Shown: in pieces, positions 47,584-56,737 of the stretch
How positions within the stretch are numbered: the stretch's first letter is position 1
Layout of the letters: every line of letters starts with the position of its first letter
Source: Fibrisoma limi BUZ 3
GTDB lineage: Bacteria > Bacteroidota > Bacteroidia > Cytophagales > Spirosomataceae
NCBI RefSeq assembly: GCF_000296815.2
Contig: NZ_CAIT01000009.1
Coordinates: 1,674,001-1,738,000 of the forward strand
DNA length: 64,000 nucleotides
Direction of reading: 5' to 3'
Made by a program: the position numbers and the translations under genes
The notes under the pieces: model-generated
What the model saw: the letters and a program-made list of their open reading frames with translations, nothing else
Told to the model about the DNA's origin: nothing
The model's database searches: none

Positions 47584-48108
47584 ATGAAAAACTTCTTCGA
47601 CGTCATGAATAGTTGTTTTAAAAACCTTAGCATTATTGGTTTCATTTTGTTGAACGCAGCTTGCCAAGAGGAGTTATTGCAGCAATTAACTCCTCCTGGC
47701 AACCGTCCTGCATCTCTAGAGGATACAAATAAGTGCCAAGCCCCTCCTATTGTACAAAATATTATTGGCGAATGGAAATTTTTTACGCTAGATGCTATAG
47801 GGCGATCAAAAACCGGAACTTTGGCTTTTGATCAAAATCAAACTTTCACTGATTCAGATACGCTATTTTCTGTGTCACTTCCAGACGGTTATGAGAAGAG
47901 AATATATTTGAAATGGAGCGTAGAGACGGATGAATTTGGTGAGTATAAACCTTACGGCGAGATGGTCTGGTTAAGACTCTATGCAAAAAATCAAAGCGGT
48001 GTAACCGAATACGTACAGGGCAATTTCTTCCAAGTCGCCATCAATGAATGCAAACGGATCGAACTAATACGTCCCAACGATAAATTCAAGCTTGTTCTAT
48101 TTAGGTAG
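47584..48108 (+). CDS. Putative lipoprotein of unknown function
   Basis: The 174-residue product has a signal ending LLNAAC and a lipocalin-like beta pattern (IIGEWKFFTLDAIGRSKTGTL, then DQNQTFTDSDTLF). The IGEWK start resembles lipocalin-like domains of Bacteroidota. No firm assignment. It is divergent from the lipoprotein at 46870. Confidence 0.6.
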   Translation: MKNFFDVMNSCFKNLSIIGFILLNAACQEELLQQLTPPGNRPASLEDTNKCQAPPIVQNIIGEWKFFTLDAIGRSKTGTLAFDQNQTFTDSDTLFSVSLPDGYEKRIYLKWSVETDEFGEYKPYGEMVWLRLYAKNQSGVTEYVQGNFFQVAINECKRIELIRPNDKFKLVLFR

Positions 48109-48299
48109 TCTGAAGGTTTAGCAAGTCACTTGTATAGATCTGGACTCACATTTTATAATTCCAATCAAACTGGCCTCCAAGTTCACCGCAGGTTATGTTT
48201 CAACATGAATCACTGAACAATGGTCCGTCCAAGGGACACCCCTTAACTGACGATGTCATTGAAGTATGCGTAGATATGTATTATACAAACTAAAATGCG

Positions 48300-48968
48300 T
48301 TAATTTGTATAAGGACCTTTGAAGTTTCCTTGCATAAAGATCTGAGTAGGGTAAATGAGGCTATAACTGACATCTTTATCAATGATCATGAAGTTTAAAT
48401 TAAAACTTCCTTCTACATGATGAGCTTGCGTATCCAAACGAGTAATATTGACCCAATTGTCAGCCTTTAGATCAAGAGTAATTCGATCTTTTGGTGCATC
48501 ACAATCATACGTGCGAAAAGTAGGCATGATTGAAAGATCATACACTGACGGCTCAAAACGAAAACGACCAACTTGGGCCGGAACAATAAAGTGAACACTT
48601 TCCATTTGGCACTCGAAACCGTCCATCGCTGTAAAACCTATTCCCAAAATACGAGAACCTATTCGATCAAACGGAGAGGATGGGTTTTCAATAATTCGTT
48701 GGCTGATATTTGTGTAGGGCCAGTGATTCCAATTGTGTCCTTTAAATGTAAATGCATACTCTCCCATAGCCAATACAGGCGTAGGTGTATTAGTAACCGG
48801 AGGACCTTGCCAAGCCGAGGTAAAAACAGGCTGATAGGTTGAAATAGGTTTACCCGTACTCTTTATGTAAGGATATTCCCCGTTGTAATCTTCGTGAGAA
48901 ACCGTCTTATCGCTCGTGCATGTGCAGAGCGATAAGACGACCAGAAAACATAAGCCTACAAATTTCAT
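48300..48968 (-). CDS. Putative lipoprotein downstream of the metalloprotease
   Basis: The 222-residue product starts MKFVGLCFLVVLSLCTC with a lipoprotein-like signal. The mature part is rich in Tyr, Trp and Pro and likely beta-stranded, without a known motif. It starts 7 bases after the stop of the metalloprotease on the same strand, so both are probably one operon. Confidence 0.6.
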   Translation of the reverse strand: MKFVGLCFLVVLSLCTCTSDKTVSHEDYNGEYPYIKSTGKPISTYQPVFTSAWQGPPVTNTPTPVLAMGEYAFTFKGHNWNHWPYTNISQRIIENPSSPFDRIGSRILGIGFTAMDGFECQMESVHFIVPAQVGRFRFEPSVYDLSIMPTFRTYDCDAPKDRITLDLKADNWVNITRLDTQAHHVEGSFNLNFMIIDKDVSYSLIYPTQIFMQGNFKGPYTN

Positions 48969-48975
48969 TCGTTTG

Positions 48976-50784
48976 CTATTTGCTGAGTAACACTTTTAGG
49001 CTTCGTCGTTGCGATCCAGCCTGAAGATTAATAACATATAAACCTGGACTTAATCCTGTCACATCCAACTGCTTTTGATGATTTCCGGGCGCAAGTTTTC
49101 CCAAAAGCAACTTTTTAACAGTTGACGCACGGGAATCTGTTAGCGTTAAGGATACAACCGCTTCCTGAGGCAACATAAACTTCAAATTTACAGTATTATT
49201 AATAACTGGATTAGGCCAAGACACTAACGTGACGGAATTCACCGTCTCAGTTTCTGGCGCTTCAGTGCGACAACCGCTACAAATGTTGACCGATACATAT
49301 TTGTATATTGTGCTCACTTGCCCTCCCGGCAAAGTGATACGACAACGTAGATAATAAAGCCCATTATCCGATGATGAAATATAAGGATATATGATTTCAG
49401 ACCAACCCATCGGAGAACCAAATGTAAATCCATCACGGCTAACACTCCATTCAAATGAAATCGGCGTAATGCATTGATAGGCAACCTCGAATTGATTGGT
49501 TCCGCTGTTACCCACATAAGACGTTCCCTCAATATATCCATAAAACGGATTTGTTATAGATTGTCGAAAATTGCCGATTGTTGCGCTTACCTCGCCTATG
49601 CGACGAGCCACGTCATTAAGCGTAGCAGTACCTGTTTGTGTACCATTGAATGTAACATTGGGATTAGAAAAATGAAGAATTCTACTCAAGTCCCCATTAT
49701 TTCTAACCGACATTAACGTACGTATAGTCTGGTTCGGTAGTTGATAGCCGTGTGCGTAGCTAGGAGGATTAGAATCAAAATTGTGGTCATGTCGACCTCC
49801 AAATATGTGCCCGGCCTCGTGGAGAAATGTGTAAGCCCCGGCAAGACTGGCTTGATTTATTTCCACTACTGCATAGGCGGAACTATTGTTAGCGGGAATG
49901 TCACCAACTACCGAGCCGAAAGTAGTTGTATAAACATCGCCTGTAAGCGTCATCACAATGTCTGCGTTAGTTTGATTTCTCAAGTTTTGTGCATCGGCTC
50001 GCTGACTAATTCTAAAAGCATCAGCCTGTGAGTCATTATCTACGCCTTCCGTGAAGGGTATGAAGGCTACCCCGGCATTGACTAAAGTATTAGTGACTTG
50101 GTTACCAATAGAACTATTATTTAGCGCTGTATTATACTGCTGGATGCACAGGTCTGCCAATTGATTAATATCAGGAGCGAAATTAGCGGCTGCCTGAGTA
50201 TATAAGATAAGAACTCGCGTGGCCTCCTGACATGCATCTTGGCGAGCTCCGCTTTTTGGCTTATGCTCCTGATCATTGGCCCGTCCAACAGCCTTACACT
50301 CTTTCGATTTGCTTAAATCAACCTCCATCAAAAGGCTGACGCTTTCATCAGTGCCATACAGTTGATAATTACCATACTTGCTTTCAATAGAGCCGGACAA
50401 CTTGCCTTGTTTACTGACGAAGATTGCTTGATAAAGCCCGTCTTCTGATTTACCAACCCATGTAAAATCTCGTTCTGATTCAGCTTCAACTCGACGGGCC
50501 AAAAAGGTGATAGGCCCTCCAGTGTTTGGAATAGTAAACGTGAGTTTCCCGTTCTGCTGAATTTTTGCCAAGTTTCCTACTTGTACATACATCGTCCGCT
50601 TGTGCACAGGATTTTTTTCAATTTTTTCCATTTTCCCTTGCAGGTTAGCCGAAAATCTGCTTTTGTCGGATTGCTGCAAAGTGAAAAGTTCTTGTGCCAA
50701 TACCCACTGGACCTGAAGTCCAAATGCCACAAGTAGGGTGCAAGCTCTGTGTTTTGCCTTAGTTGTAAATTTTGAGATTTTCAT
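48976..50784 (-). CDS. Secreted reprolysin-like metalloprotease with type IX sorting domain
   Basis: The 602-residue product has a signal peptide and a propeptide-like region. The zinc site FLHEAGHIFGGRHDHNFD (HExxHxxGxxHD, metzincin type) is near residue 322. The C-terminal 80 residues form a type A sorting domain (LVSWPNPVINNTVNLKF, GLSPGLYVINLQAG) that directs export by the type IX system. It would degrade proteins outside the cell. Its type IX signal means this cargo gene is native to Bacteroidota, unlike parts of the island backbone. Confidence 0.85.
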   Translation of the reverse strand: MKISKFTTKAKHRACTLLVAFGLQVQWVLAQELFTLQQSDKSRFSANLQGKMEKIEKNPVHKRTMYVQVGNLAKIQQNGKLTFTIPNTGGPITFLARRVEAESERDFTWVGKSEDGLYQAIFVSKQGKLSGSIESKYGNYQLYGTDESVSLLMEVDLSKSKECKAVGRANDQEHKPKSGARQDACQEATRVLILYTQAAANFAPDINQLADLCIQQYNTALNNSSIGNQVTNTLVNAGVAFIPFTEGVDNDSQADAFRISQRADAQNLRNQTNADIVMTLTGDVYTTTFGSVVGDIPANNSSAYAVVEINQASLAGAYTFLHEAGHIFGGRHDHNFDSNPPSYAHGYQLPNQTIRTLMSVRNNGDLSRILHFSNPNVTFNGTQTGTATLNDVARRIGEVSATIGNFRQSITNPFYGYIEGTSYVGNSGTNQFEVAYQCITPISFEWSVSRDGFTFGSPMGWSEIIYPYISSSDNGLYYLRCRITLPGGQVSTIYKYVSVNICSGCRTEAPETETVNSVTLVSWPNPVINNTVNLKFMLPQEAVVSLTLTDSRASTVKKLLLGKLAPGNHQKQLDVTGLSPGLYVINLQAGSQRRSLKVLLSK

Positions 50785-51364
50785 AGACGTTTGATTAAGT
50801 TTGAAACAATCAGTAACGAGAGACCGAAAAGGCGCAGAAGCACTAAAGGGTTTTCCTATTTTTATTGAACCATAGTTATTCTGATATTTTTAGTGAGAGC
50901 CTGTTGTCAACTTCCAGCAAACTGTCTGGATTATAAAGTGAAAACCTTAAAGTGCCTTATATGAGTGCTACTTTTAAATTATGGCAGTATTTAGTTACTC
51001 GTAACTTGAACAGCACAAAGTTCTTTAATAAAATATATTATACTAAAAGTACAATACAGACACCTCAATAGCAAATTAATTTTATCAATTATTGGATTAA
51101 TTATATTAAACAGATAAGAATACAATTTTTTAATAAAGTATTTATACTTAAAGCTGTAGTCTAAAAAATAAATTTTATAGAAACCTTTATAAGTATAAAT
51201 TCTAGTTTTTTCTAAATTTATTAATTAGTTTTTATTTTAAGTATTGAAAAAATATAATTCAACACCTTGTCTGTCTGTGCCAATCTTACATAACTACTTT
51301 GTATAGTGTGCTTTGATTATTGACCGTCATTTAAGAAATGTATATACAACGCACATTGAACAAA
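50785..51364. other. Very AT-rich non-coding stretch
   Basis: About 580 bases contain no plausible gene. A GAGCCTGTTGTCAAC at 50897 resembles an IS5-type end like that at 39393, so it may be a scar of an insertion sequence. Many short poly-A and poly-T runs. Confidence 0.45.
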
Positions 51365-51391
51365 AAAGCCGGGAAAAGTTTTCCCGGCTTT
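51365..51391 (-). terminator. Terminator of the 51-56 kb operon
   Basis: A 13-bp perfect stem, 51365-51377 with 51379-51391. On the minus strand it follows the stop at 51402 and runs into six T residues. Confidence 0.85.
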
Positions 51392-51401
51392 GCGTTTAAC
51401 G

Positions 51402-51605
51402 CTATTTCGACTTATTCCTGCGGATGATCACCGAGACGTTTTGACCAAGAATGGTAAGCGATAGGTTCATGCCTGCCTGGTCGCTATGTTCCCAGGCCGC
51501 GCCGACCTTGATCCAGTCCGATTTGTCTGTACCGTCTTTGGCTTTGACGATATAAGCCGTATGGGTTGGCCGTTTCGAGAGGGTTTCGATTTGCGTGGTC
51601 ATCAT
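51402..51605 (-). CDS. Small plasmid-type hypothetical protein
   Basis: The 67-residue product MMTTQIETLSKRPTHTAYIV is soluble and has the pattern AYIVKAKDGTDKSDWIKVGAAW, similar in style to small DUF736-like proteins of mobile elements (tentative). The start at 51605 is preceded by AGGAGA at good spacing. A Met at 51683 would lie before this site and is not used. Last gene before the terminator. Confidence 0.6.
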   Translation of the reverse strand: MMTTQIETLSKRPTHTAYIVKAKDGTDKSDWIKVGAAWEHSDQAGMNLSLTILGQNVSVIIRRNKSK

Positions 51606-51709
51606 CAAGTCTCCTTTCCTGTGTGGTTGATGATGGAAGCGACTACAAGCGCATAAAGGCTGGGACCGCTCCCCGAAGGACAAAAATCGATGCGAAATGA
51701 AACGAGTGT

Positions 51710-51910
51710 CTATTTTTGGCCGGAGTCGTCAGAGCCTTTTTGGGCGTAGCTTAAAAAGGAGGGATTAGCGTCGTCGCAGCCGCCTGCGATTACGCTGACA
51801 TCATCTATCAGCAAACACAGGACAATGAGAATTGCGACCGCGCCCAAGCGAATCCGCTTTTGGCAGAAACACCTGGCTTGATAAGAAGACTCAAGACGGT
51901 TGCAGTGCAT
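51710..51910 (-). CDS. Possible small membrane protein overlapping ardC
   Basis: The 66-codon frame begins within the last codons of ardC (20-base overlap) and encodes one hydrophobic helix (LGAVAILIVLCLLIDDVSVIA). Translation coupling is possible. Without homologues it may be chance. Confidence 0.3.
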   Translation of the reverse strand: MHCNRLESSYQARCFCQKRIRLGAVAILIVLCLLIDDVSVIAGGCDDANPSFLSYAQKGSDDSGQK

Positions 51911-52829
51911 GCAGATATTCAACGGCCTTTTGCGCATGGGATGCGGCCTGGAAGATGAAACGTTTATCATCCTGCAAGGCTTGAAGCCAGGACTGAATGT
52001 AAGCGGCATGTTTGCTTTCCGGCATTGGTTCGAAGCCAAGATCAGCGGCCAGAAAACAGGCTCCCAGTTCAGCAACCAATTCTTCCTTGGCGTAGCCAGC
52101 GTCGCCGTAAGTTTTGCGGCCCAGATCCCGGTCTAGCCGGGACGGATGGCGGGTCCAGTGCGTGATTTCGTGAGCAAGCACGGCATAGTAGCTTTCGGCA
52201 CTCTCAAAGCTCTCAAAGGGCGGCATCTGGACGCGGTCGGTCGTGATCGAGTAAGCGGCCTGGCTGCCCGTATAAATGTCGGCTTTAGTCTGGGCAAAAA
52301 AGGTTTCAAGCTGTTCGTTGCGCGAAATCGGATTGACCGTTTCTGGTTCAGGACGTTTGTAGAATGCATCAGATAGCCCCTCGATCTGATCGGCATTGAA
52401 AACCACGTAACATTTGAGGAAGGGGATCTGACGGGCTTCCAACTCGCCCTGGTCGTTGGTGTCTTCCTTGATGATCTTATCGGCATAGACCACGTGCGTC
52501 CCTTTCTCGCCCTTGCGCACATTGGCTTTCAGTTCAACGGCCTGATTATAGGTCATCCAGTAAGGCGACGTATAACCCTGCTCGGCGGCCGTACCCCACA
52601 GCAGGAGCGTATTGACGCCCTGATAGGGAATGTCGTTCCAGCGAAGGGGGCGCTGGACATGACCACTTAGATGATCGGCGTTCCAGGGCTTGCGCCAGGT
52701 GAGATTGCCGCTCTCCAGATCGGTGATGATCTTGGCCGTCACGCGGGCGTAGATGTCGTTTTGCGGGCTAGCGCTGTCGGATGCGTTTCTATGGTTCGAT
52801 TGTCTTGAGCGTTGGCGGGTGGTGGTCAT
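51891..52829 (-). CDS. ArdC-like antirestriction / zincin protein (DUF1738)
   Basis: The 312-residue product begins at MTTTRQRS. The N-terminal ssDNA-binding domain is seen as DIYARVTAKIITDLESG and LTWRKPWN. The zincin-like domain has LAHEITHWTRHPSRLDRD (HExxH) and ELVAELGACFLAADLG. ArdC proteins shield incoming DNA from restriction. The ATG at 52829 has GGAG upstream; the earlier frame to 53057 is GC-rich and not supported. Typical plasmid/ICE gene. Confidence 0.85.
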   Translation of the reverse strand: MTTTRQRSRQSNHRNASDSASPQNDIYARVTAKIITDLESGNLTWRKPWNADHLSGHVQRPLRWNDIPYQGVNTLLLWGTAAEQGYTSPYWMTYNQAVELKANVRKGEKGTHVVYADKIIKEDTNDQGELEARQIPFLKCYVVFNADQIEGLSDAFYKRPEPETVNPISRNEQLETFFAQTKADIYTGSQAAYSITTDRVQMPPFESFESAESYYAVLAHEITHWTRHPSRLDRDLGRKTYGDAGYAKEELVAELGACFLAADLGFEPMPESKHAAYIQSWLQALQDDKRFIFQAASHAQKAVEYLHALQPS

Positions 52830-53064
52830 GTGGCGTTCTCCATTGGCTGAAGGGTTATGGGGAGGGCAACGCCCGGCTCTCAAGCGAATGAACCGGCGAA
52901 CGTCGCGCGGCCGGAATTTTGTCTCGCGAGGAAAAGGCCGCAGGCCTTGGGGAAAATTCTGGTTGGTGGAATGAGCGGGCCGGGTACAGTCCCGCGCCCA
53001 TCCTTCAGGCGAGGGGAACACATGCCCCCCTGCCCGTGGCTCAAGCGTGGCGAACAACAGCCGC

Positions 53065-53538
53065 CTATCCGGGCATCAGCCCGTCATCGGCAAAGGACAG
53101 GTAGTTGTGCGGGGTAACAATCAGATGATCGAGCACGGCAATATCAAGCAGTTTACCGCCGTCCTTGAGCTTGCGGGTCAGCACCTTGTCCGGTTCGCTG
53201 GGTGTCAGATTGCCGCTGGGATGATTGTGGGCCAGAATGAGGCTCGTAGCGCGGGCTTTGAGAGCGGTGGCAAAGATGACTTTGGGATCGGCCAGGCAGG
53301 ATGATATACCGCCAGTCGCAATGTCAGAGACGGCCAGACAGTGATTGTTCTGGTCAAGAAGCAGGATTTTGAACTGTTCGACCAGCTCCATGCGGTTCAG
53401 GTCCCACATGGTGCGGAGAACTTCGTAAGCGGTTGAAGATTGCCGGATTTGGATGCGGTCCTGATAGGGAGCCGGATTGCGATAGATAATCTCGACCTCA
53501 TTCACCATGAACAGGGATTGCAGACTGAGCTGGTTCAA
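53065..53538 (-). CDS. RadC/JAB-domain protein
   Basis: The 157-residue product has the metal-binding motif HNHPSGNLTPSEPD near residue 103 and the later DHLIVTPHNYLSFADDG, as in RadC-type JAB proteins of mobile elements. The start is a TTG with GGAGA six bases before it. An ATG at 53508 is an alternative. The N-terminal RadC helix-hairpin-helix is missing, as usual for plasmid forms. Function is unknown. Confidence 0.82.
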   Translation of the reverse strand: MNQLSLQSLFMVNEVEIIYRNPAPYQDRIQIRQSSTAYEVLRTMWDLNRMELVEQFKILLLDQNNHCLAVSDIATGGISSCLADPKVIFATALKARATSLILAHNHPSGNLTPSEPDKVLTRKLKDGGKLLDIAVLDHLIVTPHNYLSFADDGLMPG

Positions 53539-53547
53539 GGGCGTCTC

Positions 53548-54456
53548 CTACAGGTTCAGGCCAAGCGTGTGCATGTGCCAGGCGTTCACGTCCTTGTGGG
53601 GCGCATAGATGCGGTTCATGCGTTTGTGCGTGAGATCGTTCTGTGTTTTGAAGAAATCCGCGAGTATTCCGGTAGCATCCTGACCGGCTTTATCGTTATC
53701 GAGCCAGGTGTAAGCGACGCGGTAGCCGTAACCCTGCATGTAGGGCCCAACCTGCTTTAAACAGGCCAGAGAATTTAGAATGATGGTGTCGCCCTTAAAC
53801 CGGTTACCCTTGAACTGCGCGATAGCGGACAGGTAATCCATCATGCCCTCAAAGATGTGAATGGTTTCTGGTTTAGGATTCCTGCCGCGAATGAAGGAGA
53901 TGGCCTTGGGACCGAGCGTTCCTTTAAAATACGGGTTTCGCAGCTCGTAACCGCCCTCTTCGTTGTCAAGACCTAAAGCAAAAAGGTTTTTACCTGTGCG
54001 CTGGTTGTAGACGTAGACTTCTTTCAAATATTGATCGGCCAGTTCAAGCGGGATACCGCGTTTTTCCAGATAGTGGATCAAACCCAGTCGCTGGATGGAC
54101 CTGGTCTTTTTTATGATCAGGCTGGCTTCGTTCTCGGCGGGTGTTTCGGGGTAAACAGGCTCAAAAACATATGGTCCGAGGCCAATGTTTTTCAGCCAGC
54201 GCAGAGCGTCGGAAACGGTATCGGCTTCGCGGGTGAATTTGAGGTAGGCTTGCGCGAAATCGACCGGATCGCCCCCTCGCCCGTCGCCAAAGTCATGCCA
54301 GCGATTGTCTTTGAGATAGACGTAAAAGCTGGGTGTTTTTTCCTGCCGGACAGGTGAGAGGTAGAGTTGCTTCGTGGCAGTTGTCTTCCGGGGGTGGATG
54401 CCAAGTCGGTTCAGAATTTCGGCAATAGAAATCTCTTTCGCCTGATCGATGTTCAT
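53548..54456 (-). CDS. Toprim-domain primase-like protein
   Basis: The 302-residue product has a DnaG-type N-terminal fold (LYLSPVRQEKTPSFYVYLKD, WHDFGDGRGGDPVDFAQAYL), but the usual zinc cysteines are absent. A Toprim domain follows with the metal residues HIFEGMMDYLSA and AYTWLDNDKAGQDATG. It probably primes or helps replicate the excised element. The ATG at 54456 follows AGGAGG by a good distance. A Met at 54471 lies before that site. Confidence 0.82.
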   Translation of the reverse strand: MNIDQAKEISIAEILNRLGIHPRKTTATKQLYLSPVRQEKTPSFYVYLKDNRWHDFGDGRGGDPVDFAQAYLKFTREADTVSDALRWLKNIGLGPYVFEPVYPETPAENEASLIIKKTRSIQRLGLIHYLEKRGIPLELADQYLKEVYVYNQRTGKNLFALGLDNEEGGYELRNPYFKGTLGPKAISFIRGRNPKPETIHIFEGMMDYLSAIAQFKGNRFKGDTIILNSLACLKQVGPYMQGYGYRVAYTWLDNDKAGQDATGILADFFKTQNDLTHKRMNRIYAPHKDVNAWHMHTLGLNL

Positions 54457-54498
54457 GGCGACCTCCTGCAAAATGATGAAAAATGATTTGAGAGTTAC

Positions 54499-54687
54499 TT
54501 AGCGCTCAAGCTGGCGTTCAATAAATTTGTCAAGTTCTGAACGACGATAACGAACCGCTCGGCCCACCTTGAGCGGCTTTAAATCATAGCGCTTTGTACA
54601 ATCCCACACGGCCAGAGTATTCGGGGAAATGCGGAGGTATTTGGCCGCTTCCTTTCGATCTAATAGGGTTTCATTCGTGGTCGGCAT
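54499..54687 (-). CDS. AlpA/excisionase-like HTH DNA-binding protein
   Basis: The 62-residue product is a MerR-like helix-turn-helix: LLDRKEAAKYLRISPNTLAVW, then PLKVGRAVRYRRSELDKFIE. Small proteins of this kind control integrase genes or direct excision. The ATG at 54687 is preceded by AGGGGG. It is upstream of the primase on the same strand. Confidence 0.8.
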   Translation of the reverse strand: MPTTNETLLDRKEAAKYLRISPNTLAVWDCTKRYDLKPLKVGRAVRYRRSELDKFIERQLER

Positions 54688-55005
54688 GTTATCCCCCTGT
54701 CTATATATGATTACGCCACGTGAAGTAGGAATATAATCATGATACAAGGAATTAATACCTACAGTCAATCAAAAACGGGATTCGTTAAAACTAAACAAGA
54801 ACTAAGAAGTTGGGTAAAAAACGGTAAAACCAACAGGCTGAGAACCGCCAATAATGCGGTACCGGCTCATTTAGCGATAAGCTGTGGTAGATATAAGTGC
54901 TTGAAAAGATTTGCTGGAGGGGAGCAACTTTGAACGGACGACTTCTAGCCTATTGAAAAAACAGTGTAGCTAGGACAGTAATTGTTATTTTGTTTTTATT
55001 GACAG
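54688..55005. other. Divergent control region without a clear gene
   Basis: It separates the minus-strand replication genes from the plus-strand gene at 55064. A 64-codon frame at 54739-54933 has no recognised features. Confidence 0.45.
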
Positions 55006-55022
55006 GTACACTATTTGTGTAC
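55006..55022. promoter_or_regulatory. Perfect GTACAC-N5-GTGTAC dyad
   Basis: A 6-5-6 inverted repeat lies 41 bases before the ATG at 55064 and overlaps the region just after a TTGACA at 54999-55004. It looks like an operator on the promoter of that gene. Confidence 0.5.
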
Positions 55023-55063
55023 AGGATACAGAAACCGCTCTCTTTGCCGTCAGATTAGCTTTC

Positions 55064-55453
55064 ATGACATCCCTATTTAAGTTGTTTTCTCAAAGTTGCG
55101 GTTTACCATTAAAAGAAGCCCAACTGTTCTTAGGCACGAGCGTTGACACGACCAAATCATGGTGGTCAGGTCGCCGGAATCCGCCGGAAGCGATCTTAGA
55201 AAAACTGGTTGACCTGTCGATCAATCAGGATATCGCAGCTCAAGAGCTGTTGCTGCAATTGGAAGCATTAGGCAAGAAGAATAAAAAGCAGCATATTACC
55301 TTGAAGGCATATACGTTGGATTCTCAGGCACAGGCTATTGGATGGCCATCGGCCAATGCTTATATGGCCGTTATTCGAAAAGCTGTTGAGAAAATGCCGA
55401 TAGAACTTGCTATGCGCTTGGTATTAATGACTGATAAGAACAAGGTATCCTAA
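55064..55453 (+). CDS. Putative HTH-like protein of unknown function
   Basis: The 129-residue product has a helix-turn-helix-like stretch, LKEAQLFLGTSVDTTKSWWSGRRNPP, followed by helices. Such short proteins in mobile elements are often regulators. No certain family. It faces the integrase gene tail to tail, 48 bases away. Confidence 0.55.
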   Translation: MTSLFKLFSQSCGLPLKEAQLFLGTSVDTTKSWWSGRRNPPEAILEKLVDLSINQDIAAQELLLQLEALGKKNKKQHITLKAYTLDSQAQAIGWPSANAYMAVIRKAVEKMPIELAMRLVLMTDKNKVS

Positions 55454-55501
55454 ATAATGCATAATAACAGCAACACTGCGTTTGCGTTGGTTGTGATAGC
55501 A

Positions 55502-56686
55502 TCACCTTGCTAGCACATTATCAATATAATCAGCATACTCCTGCATCATTTTTGTACGTTGGGGCAAAAACTGGGCGCGGTCATATGCACGGTCGACACC
55601 ACTTTTAGGAACGTGTGCCAGTTGCCGATCCGCAATGTCATGCGGGTAGCCCAACTTTTCCTTTAAAATCCCCAAGGCCAACGATCGGAATCCATGACCG
55701 GTCATTTTACCGTTATAGCCCATCCGCTTGATGGCAACCAGCATCGTGTTTTTGTTCATGGGCTTTTTGGGGTTGTAATATCCGGGAAAGATAAATTCCC
55801 GGTGCGCATTCAATGCGGACAGCTCTCGAAAAATCGCCAGCGATTGTTGCGATAATGGGACGATATGAGGAAGATTCATCTTCATTCGCTCGGCCGGAAT
55901 AACCCACATCGCCTTGTCAAAATTGATTTCGTTCCATCTAGCTTCTACGAGCTCACCTGTACGCACGAACGTCAGAAGTAATAATCTTAGTGCCAGAAAA
56001 GTCTGTCGATGAACGTGAGCCTGATAATCCGTCAGGCGAGCGAGAAATTCAGGAAACTCATCGACAGAAATAGATGCGTAATGCCCTCGCTTAAATTTCT
56101 TCATCGCAGCCTCTAACCCATACGTGGGATCACGTTCTGCCCGACCGGTCGCGATGGCGTATTTAAAAACATGGCTACACACAGCCTTCATACGACGCGA
56201 AAGATCGGGAGCTGTCTTTTCAATCTTTTGCAGGCAATTCAACATCATCATGGGCTGGATATCCGCTAGCGAAAAACTGCCCAAGCACGGAAATATGTAT
56301 TTCTCAAAGCGGTGTTTAATGATATCGGCGTGTTTGGGCTTCCATAAAGGCTTCTGCTTTTCATGCCATTCTATCGCCATCGCTCTAAAATCGAGCTTTT
56401 GGTTTAGAGCCTGGATCTGAGCCGCCTGTAAACGTTTCAAGACGGGATCAATGCCAGCCTTTATGTCTCGCTTAATCTCGTCTTTGGCCTTACGGGCATC
56501 CGCTACTGAAACCGCTGGATAAGCGCCAATTGAAATCCGCTTTTCCTTGCCCTGAAGTCGATACTTCAACCGCCAGAATTTGGTCCCGTACGGAGTGACT
56601 TCTAGATATAGCCCTTCACCGTCTGCAAGCTTATAAGGTTTCGGTTTGGGTTTCGCAGTCTGACACGTCATGTTTGACAAAGCCAT
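55502..56686 (-). CDS. P4-type tyrosine recombinase (integrase)
   Basis: The 394-residue product has the DUF4102-type arm-binding domain (KLADGEGLYLEVTPYGTKFW), a core-binding domain, and a catalytic domain. Catalytic residues are visible as Arg in LTFVRTGELVEARW, His-x-x-Arg in MTGHGFRSLALGIL, and His in DRQLAHVPKSG with the nucleophilic Tyr in RAYDRAQF. It starts at the ATG 56686, with AGGAGG upstream. Such integrases use tRNA or gene 3' ends. The matching att repeat was not found in the window. Confidence 0.9.
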   Translation of the reverse strand: MALSNMTCQTAKPKPKPYKLADGEGLYLEVTPYGTKFWRLKYRLQGKEKRISIGAYPAVSVADARKAKDEIKRDIKAGIDPVLKRLQAAQIQALNQKLDFRAMAIEWHEKQKPLWKPKHADIIKHRFEKYIFPCLGSFSLADIQPMMMLNCLQKIEKTAPDLSRRMKAVCSHVFKYAIATGRAERDPTYGLEAAMKKFKRGHYASISVDEFPEFLARLTDYQAHVHRQTFLALRLLLLTFVRTGELVEARWNEINFDKAMWVIPAERMKMNLPHIVPLSQQSLAIFRELSALNAHREFIFPGYYNPKKPMNKNTMLVAIKRMGYNGKMTGHGFRSLALGILKEKLGYPHDIADRQLAHVPKSGVDRAYDRAQFLPQRTKMMQEYADYIDNVLAR

Positions 56687-56737
56687 GATCACACCTCCTC
56701 TCCATTGACCAGACGGTTCACGTCGAGCGGCAACTTC

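Noticed and set aside
52830-53057. N-terminal extension of the ArdC gene
   Set aside because: The extension is Arg/Pro-rich, typical of non-coding GC-rich DNA read in frame, and the GGAG site fixes the start at 52829.
54739-54933. A 64-codon plus-strand frame in the divergent control region
   Set aside because: Low-complexity product, no start signal, and it occupies the likely promoter region.
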